Shown piece after piece: positions 13,716 through 25,202 of a DNA stretch of 64,000 bases (positions are counted from its first letter, which is position 1; each line of letters opens with the position of its first letter). The translations under genes and the position numbers were made by a program. Below the pieces are notes generated by a model, which saw nothing but the letters and a program-made list of their open reading frames with translations, had not been told where the DNA came from and did not search any database. The stretch is taken from positions 110,579 through 174,578 of the forward strand of contig MEHQ01002227.1 of the NCBI GenBank assembly GCA_008828725.1, written 5' to 3'. The DNA is from Saccharina japonica (lineage: Eukaryota > Sar > Phaeophyceae > Laminariales > Laminariaceae).

Positions 13716-14492
13716 CTTGACGCCATGGTTGTTTCGCGGCAATCGCCATGGTGACCTCATGGCGACTCCATGGTGACTCCATGGCGACTGTGACGACTCC
13801 GTGGTGTCGCCGTGGAGCCGCTATGGAGTCGATATTGAGTTTCCATGGCGACGCCATGGCACATGGCGATACTATGGCGACTCCATGGCGCCTTTAGTCC
13901 ACCATGGCGGCACCATATAGGCGTCATGGCGGCACCATGGATGCGCGTGGTGCCGCCATGGCGCTTTGCGCCTGCCATGGTGGCTCCGTGACGCCGTCAT
14001 GGTGGCGTCATGGCGACTCCATGGCTCTTTGAGCCCACCATGGCGGTACCATGGAGGCGCCGTGGCATCGCCATAACGATTTGAGGCAGCTTTGGCGGCT
14101 CCATGGAGGCGTCATGGCGGCACCATGGCGACTCCATGGCGCTTAGAGGCAGCCATGGCGGCACCACGTATCCGCCATAGCGATTTGAGGCAGCTATGGC
14201 GGCTCCATGGAGGCGTCATGGCGCTTAGAGGCAGCCATGGCGGCACCATGTACGCGCCGTGGTGCCGCCATGGCGACTCCGCGGCTCTTTGACGCCACCA
14301 TGGCGGCGCCATGAGGCCGCCATGGCGGCACCATGACGCTTTGATCCCGCGATGGCGGCTCCGTGATGCCATCATGGCACCTTCATGGCGCTTTGACGCC
14401 ATCATGGTGACTCCATGGCGCTCTGAACCTACCATGGCGGCACCACGGCACCTCCATGGTGCCGCCATGGTAGGTTCGGAGCGCTATGGAGT
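13716..14492. repeat. CCATGG array with 11-bp period
   Basis: About 780 bp is built from CCATGG or one-base variants, mostly spaced 11 bp apart (CCATGGCGACT, CCATGGCGGCA, TCATGGCGACT) with occasional longer spacers such as CGCTTTGAGGCAG. Because the hexamer is its own reverse complement, both strands look alike, and long frames stay open on both strands only because the units lack stops. No coding function is inferred. Confidence 0.9.
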
Positions 14493-15053
14493 CCGAGGGG
14501 CAGCTGCGTTCGGCCCATGAGACACACATAACTAGTACCCACTACTCACACGATTCTGCTCCACCAACGACTCGGTCAGGTGGCTTCCGCCCCGACTTGT
14601 GGATGGCCACCTCCTTGTGCTGCTGCAAAACCCGCAGCAGCGGCAGCAGGTGCTGCTGCAACAGCCGGTGCAGCTTCAACACAAGCTGCTGCAACACCCT
14701 CTATCGAGAACATATAACGCCAATACAAGCAGTGATAGTTTGGCGGCGGCTTCCCACGCTACAGCAGCAGCAGTCCTCATCTCCGGTTCGACATCGATAC
14801 ACATCAAGGTGAACGTCGCTGCAACCTTCGGTCTGAAAATGCCCCCGGTCTGGGCCTACTTTACGAAGTTGCACAGGCTGTTCCGTCCGCGGGACGAACC
14901 AGGGCAAAAACGTCATGCTGGGTGCGTCGCGGAGACGGCTGTGTCTTCTGTACACCCACAACGGTATACCAACGCTTTGATCCGACATGTGCACAATGCA
15001 TCATATCATATTAGGCACCCGTGGCGATTTGCAAGAGATGCATCGTGCGAACG
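14493..15053. other. Gap between CCATGG array and LTR element
   Basis: A Gln-rich frame opens at 14599 over CAGCAG-like DNA and runs into the 5' LTR, so it is unlikely to be a gene. Nothing else recognised. Confidence 0.5.
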
Positions 15054-15058
15054 TAGCT

Positions 15059-15324
15059 TATTGATTGTGCTTGGTACTCGATACAGCAGGTACGATGGCG
15101 GTTACATATATTGGGGAGTTCATATACTTGGTGAGGATTTATTGAGGCTGAAATGAGTGCCTGGTTTCTCTCCCCTTGACTTGACTTACTCAACTCGCTT
15201 CGAGCTCTACCTGCGAGGTCCTATAATATATATACGTGATTTATGTCTTCATGAGGAGCGCTCCAGCACGCTGACCCTGCCCGCCTGTGCTAGGCCCCGT
15301 CATGCGCCCGAGGTCGTATCAACA
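15059..15324. repeat. 5' LTR (by + strand order)
   Basis: A 266-bp terminal repeat, TATTGATTGTGC to GTATCAACA, preceded by target duplication TAGCT. It is about 98% identical to 19507-19774. Confidence 0.8.
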
Positions 15325-17174
15325 CGCTATAGCTGGTCATTGTCGCTTATGATCTCGGGTTGCTTGGGGTATCAGGCAGTGCGAGGGTGGCTTCTTTCAC
15401 GTCGAGATGGATGCCGCGGAATTTGAAAGATGGAAGACGGTGCAGCTGATGGGAGTTGTCGACAAGCTGCATAGTACACAAATACTGGTATTATATCGAA
15501 GCCAGCAGGGCAACGTACATGAAACATGCTCAGATGGTTGCACTGCTGTATCTGCCTTGAGACTATACTGCTATATATGCCTTGAGATACTATACTAGTG
15601 CTAGTATACCAGGAATAAGCGCGCGGTGCTTTTCGTGAGTTGTGAGCGTGCGGTTATATACGTACTTCGAAGTATATACGTACCCTGGTACCAGAGAAGA
15701 GCAGTATCAGATATTTGCAAGTGGACGTCGTACTTGTTTTGAGCTTGAAAGAAATGACGCAGGAGTAGAAATATATGCCCCCCCTCCCCCTCTCCCTCCT
15801 TCCCTTTTTATCTCTGTACCCCAAAGATCTGGGTTGACACGTAGAGATTGGTGATAGTTGGTTCGTGAGTAGTAGGATAGGGGAGCTGCAGAAAATCAAA
15901 GACTGCTGTCTGCTTGCTTTTTGTGTGCCTGATGAAAACGGTGGTGTTCTTTCTATGCGCGGAGGGTTTTTCTATGCGTGAAGATCGTATACACCCCTAT
16001 GCATACGTATAAGACACTGCGTTATACCAGGTATGCATACAAAGCAACTGCGAACGTACTACTGCTCAGATAAGGTTATCATGGTTGGTACGGTGTTGGA
16101 AAATCTTGGGACGTTGTGATATGATATGGATATGCTATGGAATGGATGGAGTATTTATACAGAGTGAAAATATTGTTTTGGGCGATTCAGAGTGACTGCT
16201 GTATGTGTGCTCTTTCGCCCTCCCTCCCTCCCTCCGTAGCGAATCAGTTATAGGTACGAGATGTTTCTGATCATTTATTTATGTAGCACGCATGCTATGT
16301 AAGTACTTAAAGCAGGAGGAGTATAAGCGGGGTATAGGTGCTTTAACCACGTAATCATAGCAGTTTCTGTGCTCTTTGTTGGCGATGTGAAATATGCACA
16401 TGCACCTGTCTGACAACGGCATTCGAATCTTGATAAATACATGAAGGGGTTTTGTCTTTTCTTTGCACTACTATTGGTTGGTTAAAACGCTGTTCTTAAG
16501 TCATTGTTGCTTGGTGATAAAATAGTACACTTCGAAGCTTGTCATGCACCAAAGTTTCCACCCTCTGTCATGTGTCACTTTCCTTGTGTGGAAAATCGCT
16601 CGAAGGCTCTTGATTATACCAGCAGCTCGTGGCAAGGGGAGATCACGTTTCCCCGATGATAAGTTGGCATAATAATTACTGCTGTAAGCTTGAAACCATA
16701 GCACGCGATCGGACAGATTACGTTTGCGTATGAAATGAGGATTTGAGATTTATTATTTTAGTTTTAGAATCGATCTCAATGGTGATACCGTCTCTGGCTG
16801 TCTGGTCTGGGCGGCTTTTCTGATAGTTCGGAAAAGGCATTGATTGACTGGTTGACTGATTGAATGAGGATTCGAGAATGGAGGATTTTGATTGAGTTTT
16901 TGATTGGGCTGGTGGGGTTAACGTTGGGTTGTGGTTTTTGATTGATGGTGTTCGGGCATTGAAAATTCTGTCTGTTTACTGGTTAAAATAGTGGATACTG
17001 CTGTGCGGATATACTGTTTTTGGTCCAACCGTGATTGGGAGCGGTATTGTTGATTGTCAGGGAGATATTCAATGATAATAACGGCTGGCCTGGTAGTTCC
17101 GAGAATACATTGTACGGTATTGAGATTGGTGTTGAGGATTTTGCAGGTTTTGAGATTCTTGCAACGTGCAGTAG

Positions 17175-17481
17175 ATCTGAAGTAAGTACTACTGGATAAA
17201 CTTGTATCGACCTATTGACACCGAGCTGATGGCCGTCTGATTATCGAATCCATATGCCCTAGTTTCGGCAGCTGAGTGCCTTGGAATATTGTTGAAGTTT
17301 GAGCCAGTATGGTTTAGATTTTGGTATCTGAAGTTAGTACTACTGGATAAAAATGTATCGACCTATTGAAACCGAGCTGATGGCCGTCTGATTATCGAGG
17401 CCATATGCCCTAGTTTCGGCAGCTGAGTGTCTTGGAAGATTGTTGAAGTTTGAGCCAGTATGGTTTAGATTTTGGTATTTT
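17175..17481. repeat. 151-bp tandem duplication inside the LTR element
   Basis: Two adjacent copies (about 17175-17325 and 17326-17481) both contain GTATCGACCTATTGA, CTGATGGCCGTCTGATTATC and CCCTAGTTTCGGCAGCTGAG. They differ at a few positions only. Confidence 0.85.
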
Positions 17482-17514
17482 AATTTGAATGAATGTGCTT
17501 GAATTTCTGGTATT

Positions 17515-17800
17515 CGGTACTTTGAATTTGCTTGAGGTTTTTATTAATCTTGTGTTATTCGGTACTTTGAATTTGCTTGAGGTTTTGGGACATTGTGGTC
17601 CACTTTCGGTACGTGAATTTGGAATGTGTGATATTGATTGTGTTAGTATCGCAATCGAATGAGTAACATTCGCGTTGCTAGTCTCCGGTCTTACTAAAAA
17701 ATATGTGTTGAAAAAGGGCCATTATTATCGAGCAAGTTTTGTCCAAGTGTTAGTATCGCAATCGAATGAGTATCATTCGCGTTGCTAGTCCCCAGTCCTG
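17515..17800. repeat. Short direct repeats inside the LTR element
   Basis: ATTCGGTACTTTGAATTTGC occurs twice about 50 bp apart, near 17520 and 17570. A roughly 50-bp segment starting GTGTTAGTATCGCAATCGAA occurs near 17640 and again near 17750. With the 151-bp duplication these make the middle of the element repeat-rich. Confidence 0.8.
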
Positions 17801-19203
17801 AAAACAATTGCAAGTCTTTGTCCTGCGTTTTATTTCGTACCAGAAATAGAGTTAATTAATTATTTTCGGAGTTCGGGCACACGATAGTGTATCTCGTACC
17901 CTGGTATCCCGTATAATGGTGAACTTAGATCCGCTCGCATCCGCACTGTTGATACAAAGAACCAGCGGCGGACTTATTATATTGATTGGCATATCGACTA
18001 TGTACGACGTACGAACCTTGTTGTTATTTTTACATTAACTTATCGCCAAAATGCAAGTCTGTCTGTGGTCACAGGACAGGTCCCAGTAACTTTGGAGCGG
18101 AACACCTCTCAGGAGGAAAACATTTCACGGAAAAAATAGTTCACATACACCAGTACAGCATCATCAGTAACACCTGCAACAAAATCGTATTTCTCCGGCA
18201 AAAAATGCATGGTACACCGGGGACACCGGTCGGTGACGTTGTTAGAGAAAAGGCGCATACCGATCAACCATTCAAGTCTTGATTGAGGCTCGAGCACCAT
18301 CAAACAAAACGGAATGTTTTTCGGGTTGTTATTCGGAATTGAATGAGAGAGAGAGAGTAGTACGTAGTAGTATTAGTATTGTTCCAAAGGGGAGGATGAC
18401 GAGACTCGAGCGAGTATCGTGCCTGGGGTATAATAGTATAGTTTGTTCATCTTATAGGATACCCGTACGAGCCCATACGTACCGCCAGTCAGTATATGAG
18501 AGACTACCCACGCACCGGCGCCACCCACAAGGTTTGGGTGCTGCTTTGTACGACATACCATCGCGGGTTATCTTGTGACAGAATACTCATCAACTACTCC
18601 CATTCCACCACGCACTACTGCTCGTACTATTTAATGCTCTACGTACAGGACTACTATTAATACTACAACTGTAGTGTGTACTGTATTGCTGTATACTTGG
18701 TATACACAAATACCACACTGCTGTGCGGCTTTCTTGCTACAAGCACAGCATAGGATAGTACAGGTGAGTGCGTTCCATATTATTATTGGTCGGTGTCTGA
18801 CGTTAATATAGTACCCTGGTAACGTATGAGATGTACGTATAGTACCTACAAAAGGACGAAGAGGAGGAAGGAAAGTAGGTTGTTTCCGCAGGGAGGAGAA
18901 AGTCAGTCTCTCTTACTTACCAGGTATGTACCTACTGTCAAAAGCAGTCGTGCAAATACAGTACGTGGTGGCAATGTGGCAATCGCACGACAACCACAAA
19001 ATAATCCACAAAAAAAAAAGTGCCTGCATTGAAGCAGCGTGAACGAAGTACTGCTGTACGTACGTACGTCACACAAGTATAATATTTATGGCCAAATATC
19101 TCATTCTTCTGAACTTATGTCGATATCTCACTCTTCCCAACCGGAAGAAAACGCAATCCCAAAGAGAAGGAAAAGGGCGGCATGGAGCATGCAGCATGCA
19201 GCA

Positions 19204-19213
19204 NNNNNNNNNN
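19204..19213. other. Assembly gap (10 N)
   Basis: Ten N characters lie inside the LTR-type element, after GCAGCATGCAGCA. The true gap size is unknown. Confidence 1.
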
Positions 19214-19506
19214 TGAGTAACTTGAAAACTGGGGCCACTTTTGTCACGCCTATTATCTTGAAAATCGGGCTTCACTTTTGGGATTATGCTTTCTGAGTCT
19301 CCGGTCCAAGGAACGGAGAATTCGGGAAGATGATTTGTGATTTTCGGGACAGCTATGAGGTGTGACCATGCTATGATATTGTGATGCTTTATTGCCATAC
19401 TGTTCACCATGCAGGGAGGATATTAGTTGATGGGACTGTCCACCTGTTCGGTATGCATACTGCGGATGTGTGGTGTCGCACAGTATCGATTACAAAGCAG
19501 GGAGGA

Positions 19507-19774
19507 TATTGATTGTGCTTGGTACTCGATACAGCAGGTACGATGGCGGTTACATATATTGGGGAGTTCATATACTTGGTGAGGCTTTATTGAGGCTGAA
19601 ATGAGTGCCTGGTTTCTCTCCCCTTGACTTGACTTACTCGACTCGCTTCGAGCTCTACCTGCGAGGTCCTATAATATATATATACGTGGTTTATGTCTAC
19701 ATGAGGAGCGCTCCAGCACGCTGACCCTGCCCGCTTGTGCTAGGCCCCGTCATGCGCCCGAGGTCGTATCAACA
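19507..19774. repeat. 3' LTR (by + strand order)
   Basis: A 268-bp terminal repeat directly preceded by a purine-rich tract and followed by TAGCT. It pairs with 15059-15324. Confidence 0.8.
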
Positions 19775-19851
19775 TAGCTGTTTTTGGCGGATAACGACCC
19801 AGGAGCTCCATAAAAACTCGTAGTTGTAGCAGTAGTTCACCACATCTCATG

Positions 19852-20245
19852 GGTCGCGGCCCGGGTTACCCCGTCAAAACAAGTGAGCCGCCTCATGTCA
19901 CAGTAACAGTAGCAGTAGCACACCAAATATCATGGGCAACGGTCCGGTCCGGCCCGTCAAAACACATGGGCTGCATCATGGACCGGGCGGAGCGGCCCAT
20001 GTAGAGCCCACATCTCATGGGCCGCGGCCAGGCCCGGCCCATCAATTTCTCAGAGGATGGGCCGCGGCCCGACCCAGCCCATCACATTGTCAATTTTCCA
20101 CGCCCCGACCCGGCCCATCATTTTTTCAAAAGCCTTGGCCCTGCCCATCACATTTGTTTAAGTCTCGGCCCGACCCGGCGCGGCCCAGCACAATTCTCAG
20201 ATCGGCCCGGCCCGGCCCGGCCCGGAAAAACGGCCCATGACAAGC
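19852..20245. repeat. GGCCC-rich tandem array, copy 2
   Basis: Eight or more degenerate units of about 40 bp are built around GGGCCGCGGCCCGGCCCATC, decaying from left to right. It begins about 80 bp after the 3' LTR. Confidence 0.8.
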
Positions 20246-22824
20246 CCTGGATATTAACCCCTGTATCATAGGAAAGAGAAGGTGCACTGGAAACATGTGG
20301 AAGAGAACTCGGACAGTTCCCTTCAAGAGGGCATCTGATCCTGAGGCCCTCGCGAGTGAACTTGCTATGGATAGGCAGAACAGACAAGCTTGGGTGGAAA
20401 TATAAAATCAAGATCGTATATTGCGTAACGTTCGGCCACACACCGCTGTACCAGGTATCATCCTGTTCTGTTCTGACCCACTCGCTAGAAGTGATTACGG
20501 TACCGATCACCGACTCGGTAGGCTACTGATTACCGCTGTGTGGCAAAATAGTTGTCACTAATACGACACCGAGGTGGCGTAGTCGAAGTTGCGATCATTA
20601 CATTCAACTATCAAATTGGATGATTCCATTGTGCGTTCTCGGAAAGTTCCACCTGTTAATACTACAGTAGGTTGAAATCCGTTGCTGTATCACAACAAAG
20701 TGTTAATACTCGTACCCCTTTTCCGCGTCGAAACGCACCAACCGTTCCTGCTTCGCTTTTGACGGGCGATCAATTCTTCTTAAAGCTAACGCAACGAACA
20801 CAATGTATAGCGTGGTAATATTGTAGGCATACTACTGCTGCTGTGACAGGCTTGGAGCACGGGCGAGTATGCAAACTGCAAAAATATCCTACAAAGATCG
20901 TGGAACCTGCGCAGGTCTCACTACACATACACCGCGCAGGTATATTCGGTACGATATTACTCCATACATTAAACACGATGCCGTTGTAAACCGCACGTGT
21001 TACTTCTTAAAGGATGCCAGTCAGACAGTACAGTAATTATACAATCAAACATAATCCACGTGGCCATGTCATTGTAGCGTCCAAAGGATGAATGGACACT
21101 GGAATACAAGTTTGTGCGAGAGAGAAGCAAGACGCACTACAGGCAGAACTTGCAACTGCATACATACCTGGCACAGAGCGTGAATAGAGATTTCTCAACA
21201 ATCAGCTTGTTGACCAAAATAAAAGCTACCGCATAAGATCCTATCACGTTTCTGCCCCCACCATGCAGAGAAGGCGTGTGGTGCCGCTACAAAAAAAAGT
21301 TGCCGTCAAGGTGGTCAAGCTGGTGCGACCTCAGGCGGTGCATGTGTCCTCCAGGCGACCCAGACGATGATGTGGCGCTGTGAACTCATGAAGTATGTTG
21401 CTCAGTCCCAAGCAACCATGTGTCCAGCGACCCCAGGAGCGATTTTCCAGCACAGCAGTACTAAACGAGGATTGTGGTGTTCAGCGACCCCAGAAGCGAT
21501 AGTCCGACACAGCCCTCATCGATGACGAAGATGCGGCGGCTCCAGAGGACGTTCTCTTCCCGGAAACCCAAAAAATGATACCTGGTATTATTGTGGGCGA
21601 CGTGTGCTACGGTAGCGATACCACCTGTTTTTTCATGAGGCTCTCCACTTGAGGAGATCTATATATCGTCAAAACTTGGTTGGGAGAAAAAAAAAACTTT
21701 AAACTCCGACTATCGTAGGTATTACTCTAAGCATATCGTAAACAAACAATTGGGATCAGCGATAGTGGGTGTTACCTCAGCTGAGGAACCCCGTCAGTCG
21801 TAAATATTTCGGCCAAACTTTGCTACCCCTATCTAAGCACGCGTCGGACCCGTCCCCGAAGACACCTCTGCGACCCCACGTTGGTGTTGCGGCTAATCTG
21901 CAAGCTCCGGAAGGTGTTTTTCCGGCAATCCCAAGCGATGATGTTTGCAGCGATCCCGTGAAATATCTTCCCGGCTGCCCCGCGCGCGCTTGTACCTGTA
22001 CGACTCCTGGTGACGATGATAATCTGGCGGTCCCTGCTCTATTTTCACGACCTAACATATGAAGGCCTTGTCGTAGTCGCCGATGAAAATAACAGCCAAC
22101 TTATTCTAGGTGTCATCGATGCGGGTTTGGGCGCTGATCACAGTTGCCGTGCGCGCGATACCCGACTGTGAGCGCGGGGGTCCTTGCACGTGAAGTAGCG
22201 CTCAGCGTCGATGTGCGTGGTTGTCTTGCGCGCAGTGCACCACTTCTGCCTAAACCCAAGCATTGCTCCAGCATTCTTTTCTCCAGCGAAGCACAGGAAT
22301 CGCGCCGAGGATGGTCATTTGGCGATGCTGACGACGATTTATTACAAACTGCTAGGCTCTGACCCCAGTGCAACGTTGTGGCCCGCAAAATATTTTCGGC
22401 GGAGGCTACTCAATGTTCGGAAACACGTGATAAAGTCTGCCGTTCCTATTAATAGGGGCAATTCGCCATTTATTTAGTGGTTGGATAGCACCGGGCGAAA
22501 AAATGCGCACCAAACAGCGCTACTCCTCACTTTTATCAATCACCGTTGAAAACCAAAAGCCGTGCTACAGTAGTATGCGTTTGCAACAAAGACGTCGAGA
22601 ACGAAGTCGGACGCGAGTACACTAAACAGAGCTACGAGTACGTACGACTACAGCAGTAGCTTCTTCGTAACACTGAAGCGTTTAACAACCTCTCCAAGAA
22701 CAAAGCACGCCCAGGAGGTATTTTATCTTGATATCTCTGATGAAAGGGACGTTTTCATTTCCGCAATACAAATACCGACAAATTCGGCTAGTTTTCCGTC
22801 GCAAACGGAGATCCCGGCGTCATG
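20246..22824. other. Non-coding stretch downstream of the reductase
   Basis: No gene recognised. Around 21340-21560 the phrase CAGCGACCCCAGRAGCGAT recurs, a degenerate short repeat. No clear regulatory element for the reductase is visible. Confidence 0.5.
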
Positions 22825-23721
22825 TTAGCGGCCAAGCTGCGAACGCTGCTTGTCGTGCTCAAAGTAACTCCCGCTAGCAGTAACATCGCCAATAGATAAA
22901 TACACTAGGACGTCAGCACCCTCCGACGGAGACTTCGCGCCTAACTCCTCGAGAGTTGCACCAAAATGCGCCTCGAATTTTCTGGTCATGTCGGTCTTGA
23001 TGAAACCCGGCGTACAAGCATTTATAAGCAACGACGGGTTCTCCCGCGCAAGCTGCAGGGTGTACATGTTCACCAACGCTTTCGAGAGCCCGTACCCGCA
23101 ATGGATATGTGCGCCAGGCAGACCAGCAGTAGCGAATTTCCCGGCGAAGTCATCGCCACCGCTGTGCGCGATGGCCAAGCACTCGTCGACCAACCCCGTG
23201 ATCTGGGCGTGGGTGACTTCGGGGTTGACCATGGCGGCTTGGCGCTCGGTGCTGCAATTGGCGACGAACGACGGCCCCAATAGAGACGATGTCATCACGA
23301 TCCTCCCCTCTGACGGCTTGATGAGCGGTAGGAAGGCCTCCGTTGCACGAATCACGCCTCGGAAGTTGACCTCCACGCAGGACTCAAAAGCGGAGGGGGA
23401 GAAGCCTTGGGTAGCCATGCCGGCGTTGTTGATGAAGGCGTCCAAGTAGGACGTCGTCTCAGAGCCATCGCCCAGGCGTATCCGCACGTCATCTGCCGCT
23501 CGCGCAACGGAACCGGCGTCAGACACGTCTATCTGGATGGCTTCGACACGTCCAGAGTACAAGTCGGGGTTCTCGGCGATGAGCGATTGTACGGCGGTTT
23601 GGCCTCGCCCAGCATCCCGGCTGCCGAGGAAGACGAAGGCAACCTTGCTGGCGTCAAGTAGACCTCTCACGACGGCCAGCCCGATGCCCTTGTTGGCTCC
23701 AGTCACGAAGAATCGTTGCAT
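22825..23721 (-). CDS. Carbonyl-reductase-like short-chain dehydrogenase, intronless
   Basis: This complete 298-residue protein is read on the - strand. SDR enzymes use NADP(H) or NAD(H) to reduce carbonyls or oxidise alcohols. Visible features are the Rossmann TGANKGIG (7-14), an Asp at the end of beta-3 (IDVSD, about 65), NNAG (98-101), the catalytic Ser pair (145-146), Tyr210-x-x-x-Lys214, and PGFIKTDM (238-245). An insertion of about 40 residues between the Ser and the Tyr-Lys motif, LPLIKPSEGR, and the late SPSEGADVLVYL block resemble animal carbonyl reductase 1 and plant menthone/salutaridine reductases rather than FabG. No targeting peptide is seen, so it is probably cytosolic. It has no introns, unlike the neighbouring Galpha gene. 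The substrate cannot be told from sequence. Confidence 0.93.
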   Translation of the reverse strand: MQRFFVTGANKGIGLAVVRGLLDASKVAFVFLGSRDAGRGQTAVQSLIAENPDLYSGRVEAIQIDVSDAGSVARAADDVRIRLGDGSETTSYLDAFINNAGMATQGFSPSAFESCVEVNFRGVIRATEAFLPLIKPSEGRIVMTSSLLGPSFVANCSTERQAAMVNPEVTHAQITGLVDECLAIAHSGGDDFAGKFATAGLPGAHIHCGYGLSKALVNMYTLQLARENPSLLINACTPGFIKTDMTRKFEAHFGATLEELGAKSPSEGADVLVYLSIGDVTASGSYFEHDKQRSQLGR

Positions 23722-24462
23722 ATTTTCCGTTTTGGTCTCAGACCTGCAAACAGCGGCATGATGACAGCAGGGTCAAAACAGGCAGCAGTAGCACTACAGT
23801 CGTTCGATGCTTCGACCGACTTAGTATCTAAAAGGTGCAGATAGCCTAGACATTTCAAATTCCTTTGTTCGTTTAAGCTTTGTCCCGTCCAAGACAACAC
23901 ATATGCCCATACATGGTATATCATTGGCTCGTACATGGTACTAGTATATTGCTGTTGTCACATTAGCTTTTAGACAAAATCTCGCCCGCGCTCACGAAAA
24001 TGGACCAGGAAAATACGGGTACTCGTAGAGTAAGTGGGAAACAAAGCCAATCAACAACTCAGTCGGGACAAATGAGAAAAATGTCACGTGCGACACAAAA
24101 GCTGTATTTGGCGTGTCACTGTTTACTAAGTACGAGCGTGCGATATAGCTATATTTCGTATAAACAGGCTGCAGCCGAAAACCAAGCCCTGCGTCTGCAC
24201 TCCTTCTGCATGCTACTGGCTACGGCGTGGATTGCTGTCAGTATTTAATTCCAAATTGTCGGACACAAGTACTCGTGCAGCTACACAGTCCGACGTGATG
24301 CCTGTAAATAATGAAGCTGAAAGGCGGAAGCGAGAAATAATGGAATGTTGAGCAGCCGTCTGAATTGCTGCCCGATCCGGCAAACACGAGCAAAAAAATA
24401 GGCAAAAAACAACATATTTATTTGTTACGCTTTGTGTGATACCATTGTGTACAGAACCCCCC
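23722..24462. other. Upstream of the reductase
   Basis: This would hold the reductase promoter and 5' UTR. No TATA box or other element can be assigned with confidence. Confidence 0.5.
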
Positions 24463-24479
24463 CCCAGCGCCTTGTCTAG
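24463..24479. repeat. LINE target-site duplication, 5' copy
   Basis: CCCAGCGCCTTGTCTAG occurs here and again at 24930-24946, directly bounding the truncated LINE. The first C residues could belong to the neighbouring C run, so the certain length is about 15 bp. Confidence 0.85.
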
Positions 24480-24929
24480 GGGACCTGGACCTGCCAGAAA
24501 GAAGGAGGAGGTATACCAGGAGCCGGGAGGAGGAGGAAGTAGATGCACAGATGTGCCCATGTGGCAAAGCCATAGAGAGTAGAATTCACATAGTGGGAGA
24601 ATGTGAAAGGTATAAGGAGGAAAGGGATGTGCTAGAGGAGGAGATGAGGAAAATAGACGAGTGTGACATAGAGCAGTTTGGTACACTAAATAGTAGCGAG
24701 AAAACGATCGCTATCTTAGGAGATAGATGGTGGCCACAGGCGGCGAAACAGGAAGGGGATAAGATTAGCAAAAAGTTTCTTTGTAATATATGGAAACAAC
24801 GTAATGAGCGCCCAAGTGTTGGAGGTGTCTCTATTAGGAGTAGGAACGGTGCTCCGTCTCGAAAGGGATGCGTGGTCAATGGTCAAATGACTAAGGCAAG
24901 CAGCAAATGAGTACGCCCCCCCCCCCCCT
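24480..24929 (+). mobile_element. 5'-truncated LINE, C-terminal ORF2 and 3' tail
   Basis: An open frame ending at 24910 encodes a non-LTR retrotransposon reverse-transcriptase C-terminus: a CPCGK...H...C zinc-knuckle-like motif (near 24550-24620) followed by an E/R-rich helix and a Trp-containing segment. It is preceded in frame by an Arg/Glu-rich stretch. After the stop, GAGTACG leads into a long C run instead of poly(A). The copy is flanked by a perfect 17-bp direct repeat (24463-24479 and 24930-24946), the mark of target-primed reverse transcription. Only the last 0.45 kb of the element is present, a typical 5' truncation. Confidence 0.8.
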
Positions 24930-24946
24930 CCCAGCGCCTTGTCTAG
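24930..24946. repeat. LINE target-site duplication, 3' copy
   Basis: This is an exact repeat of 24463-24479, immediately after the C-rich 3' tail of the LINE. Confidence 0.85.
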
Positions 24947-25202
24947 TATGCACTCGCTCGTACTCGAACTCGAGTGTTGTGAGAGGGTTTCGAATATGGG
25001 TTCTTTAAACGTAGTAAATCACGAATATCAACATCTCAACAATTAAATCCGTTGTCAGACCCGTCCGCAGACTCTGCAGAATTAGCGAGTCGTCTTATTG
25101 CTTTTCGGGCTTCCAGGATTTGCATGCAGCCAGCGAGGTTTGCACCGGCCATAAGTACAGGACACCTACACATATCTCGGCTTTTCACGGAGCGATTTTT
25201 TC

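Larger units (their letters stand above)
15059..19774. mobile_element. LTR-retrotransposon-type element without visible genes (LARD-like)
   Basis: Two direct repeats, 15059-15324 and 19507-19774, bound about 4.2 kb of AT-rich DNA. They start TATTGAT and end ATCAACA, near-mirror termini as in LTRs, and the whole is flanked by the 5-bp duplication TAGCT (15054-15058 and 19775-19779). A purine-rich AAAGCAGGGAGGA lies just before the 3' LTR, like a polypurine tract; a similar GCAGGGAGGATATT occurs near 19412. No gag or pol similarity is seen inside, so it looks like a non-autonomous element. LTRs are about 98% identical (five substitutions, one 2-bp indel), so the insertion is fairly young. Superfamily cannot be assigned. 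A 10-N gap lies inside. Confidence 0.75.

Noticed and set aside
14092-14468. Open frames on both strands rich in MAAPWRRHGG
   Set aside because: They are translations of the CCATGG array, which lacks stops in several frames; not genes.
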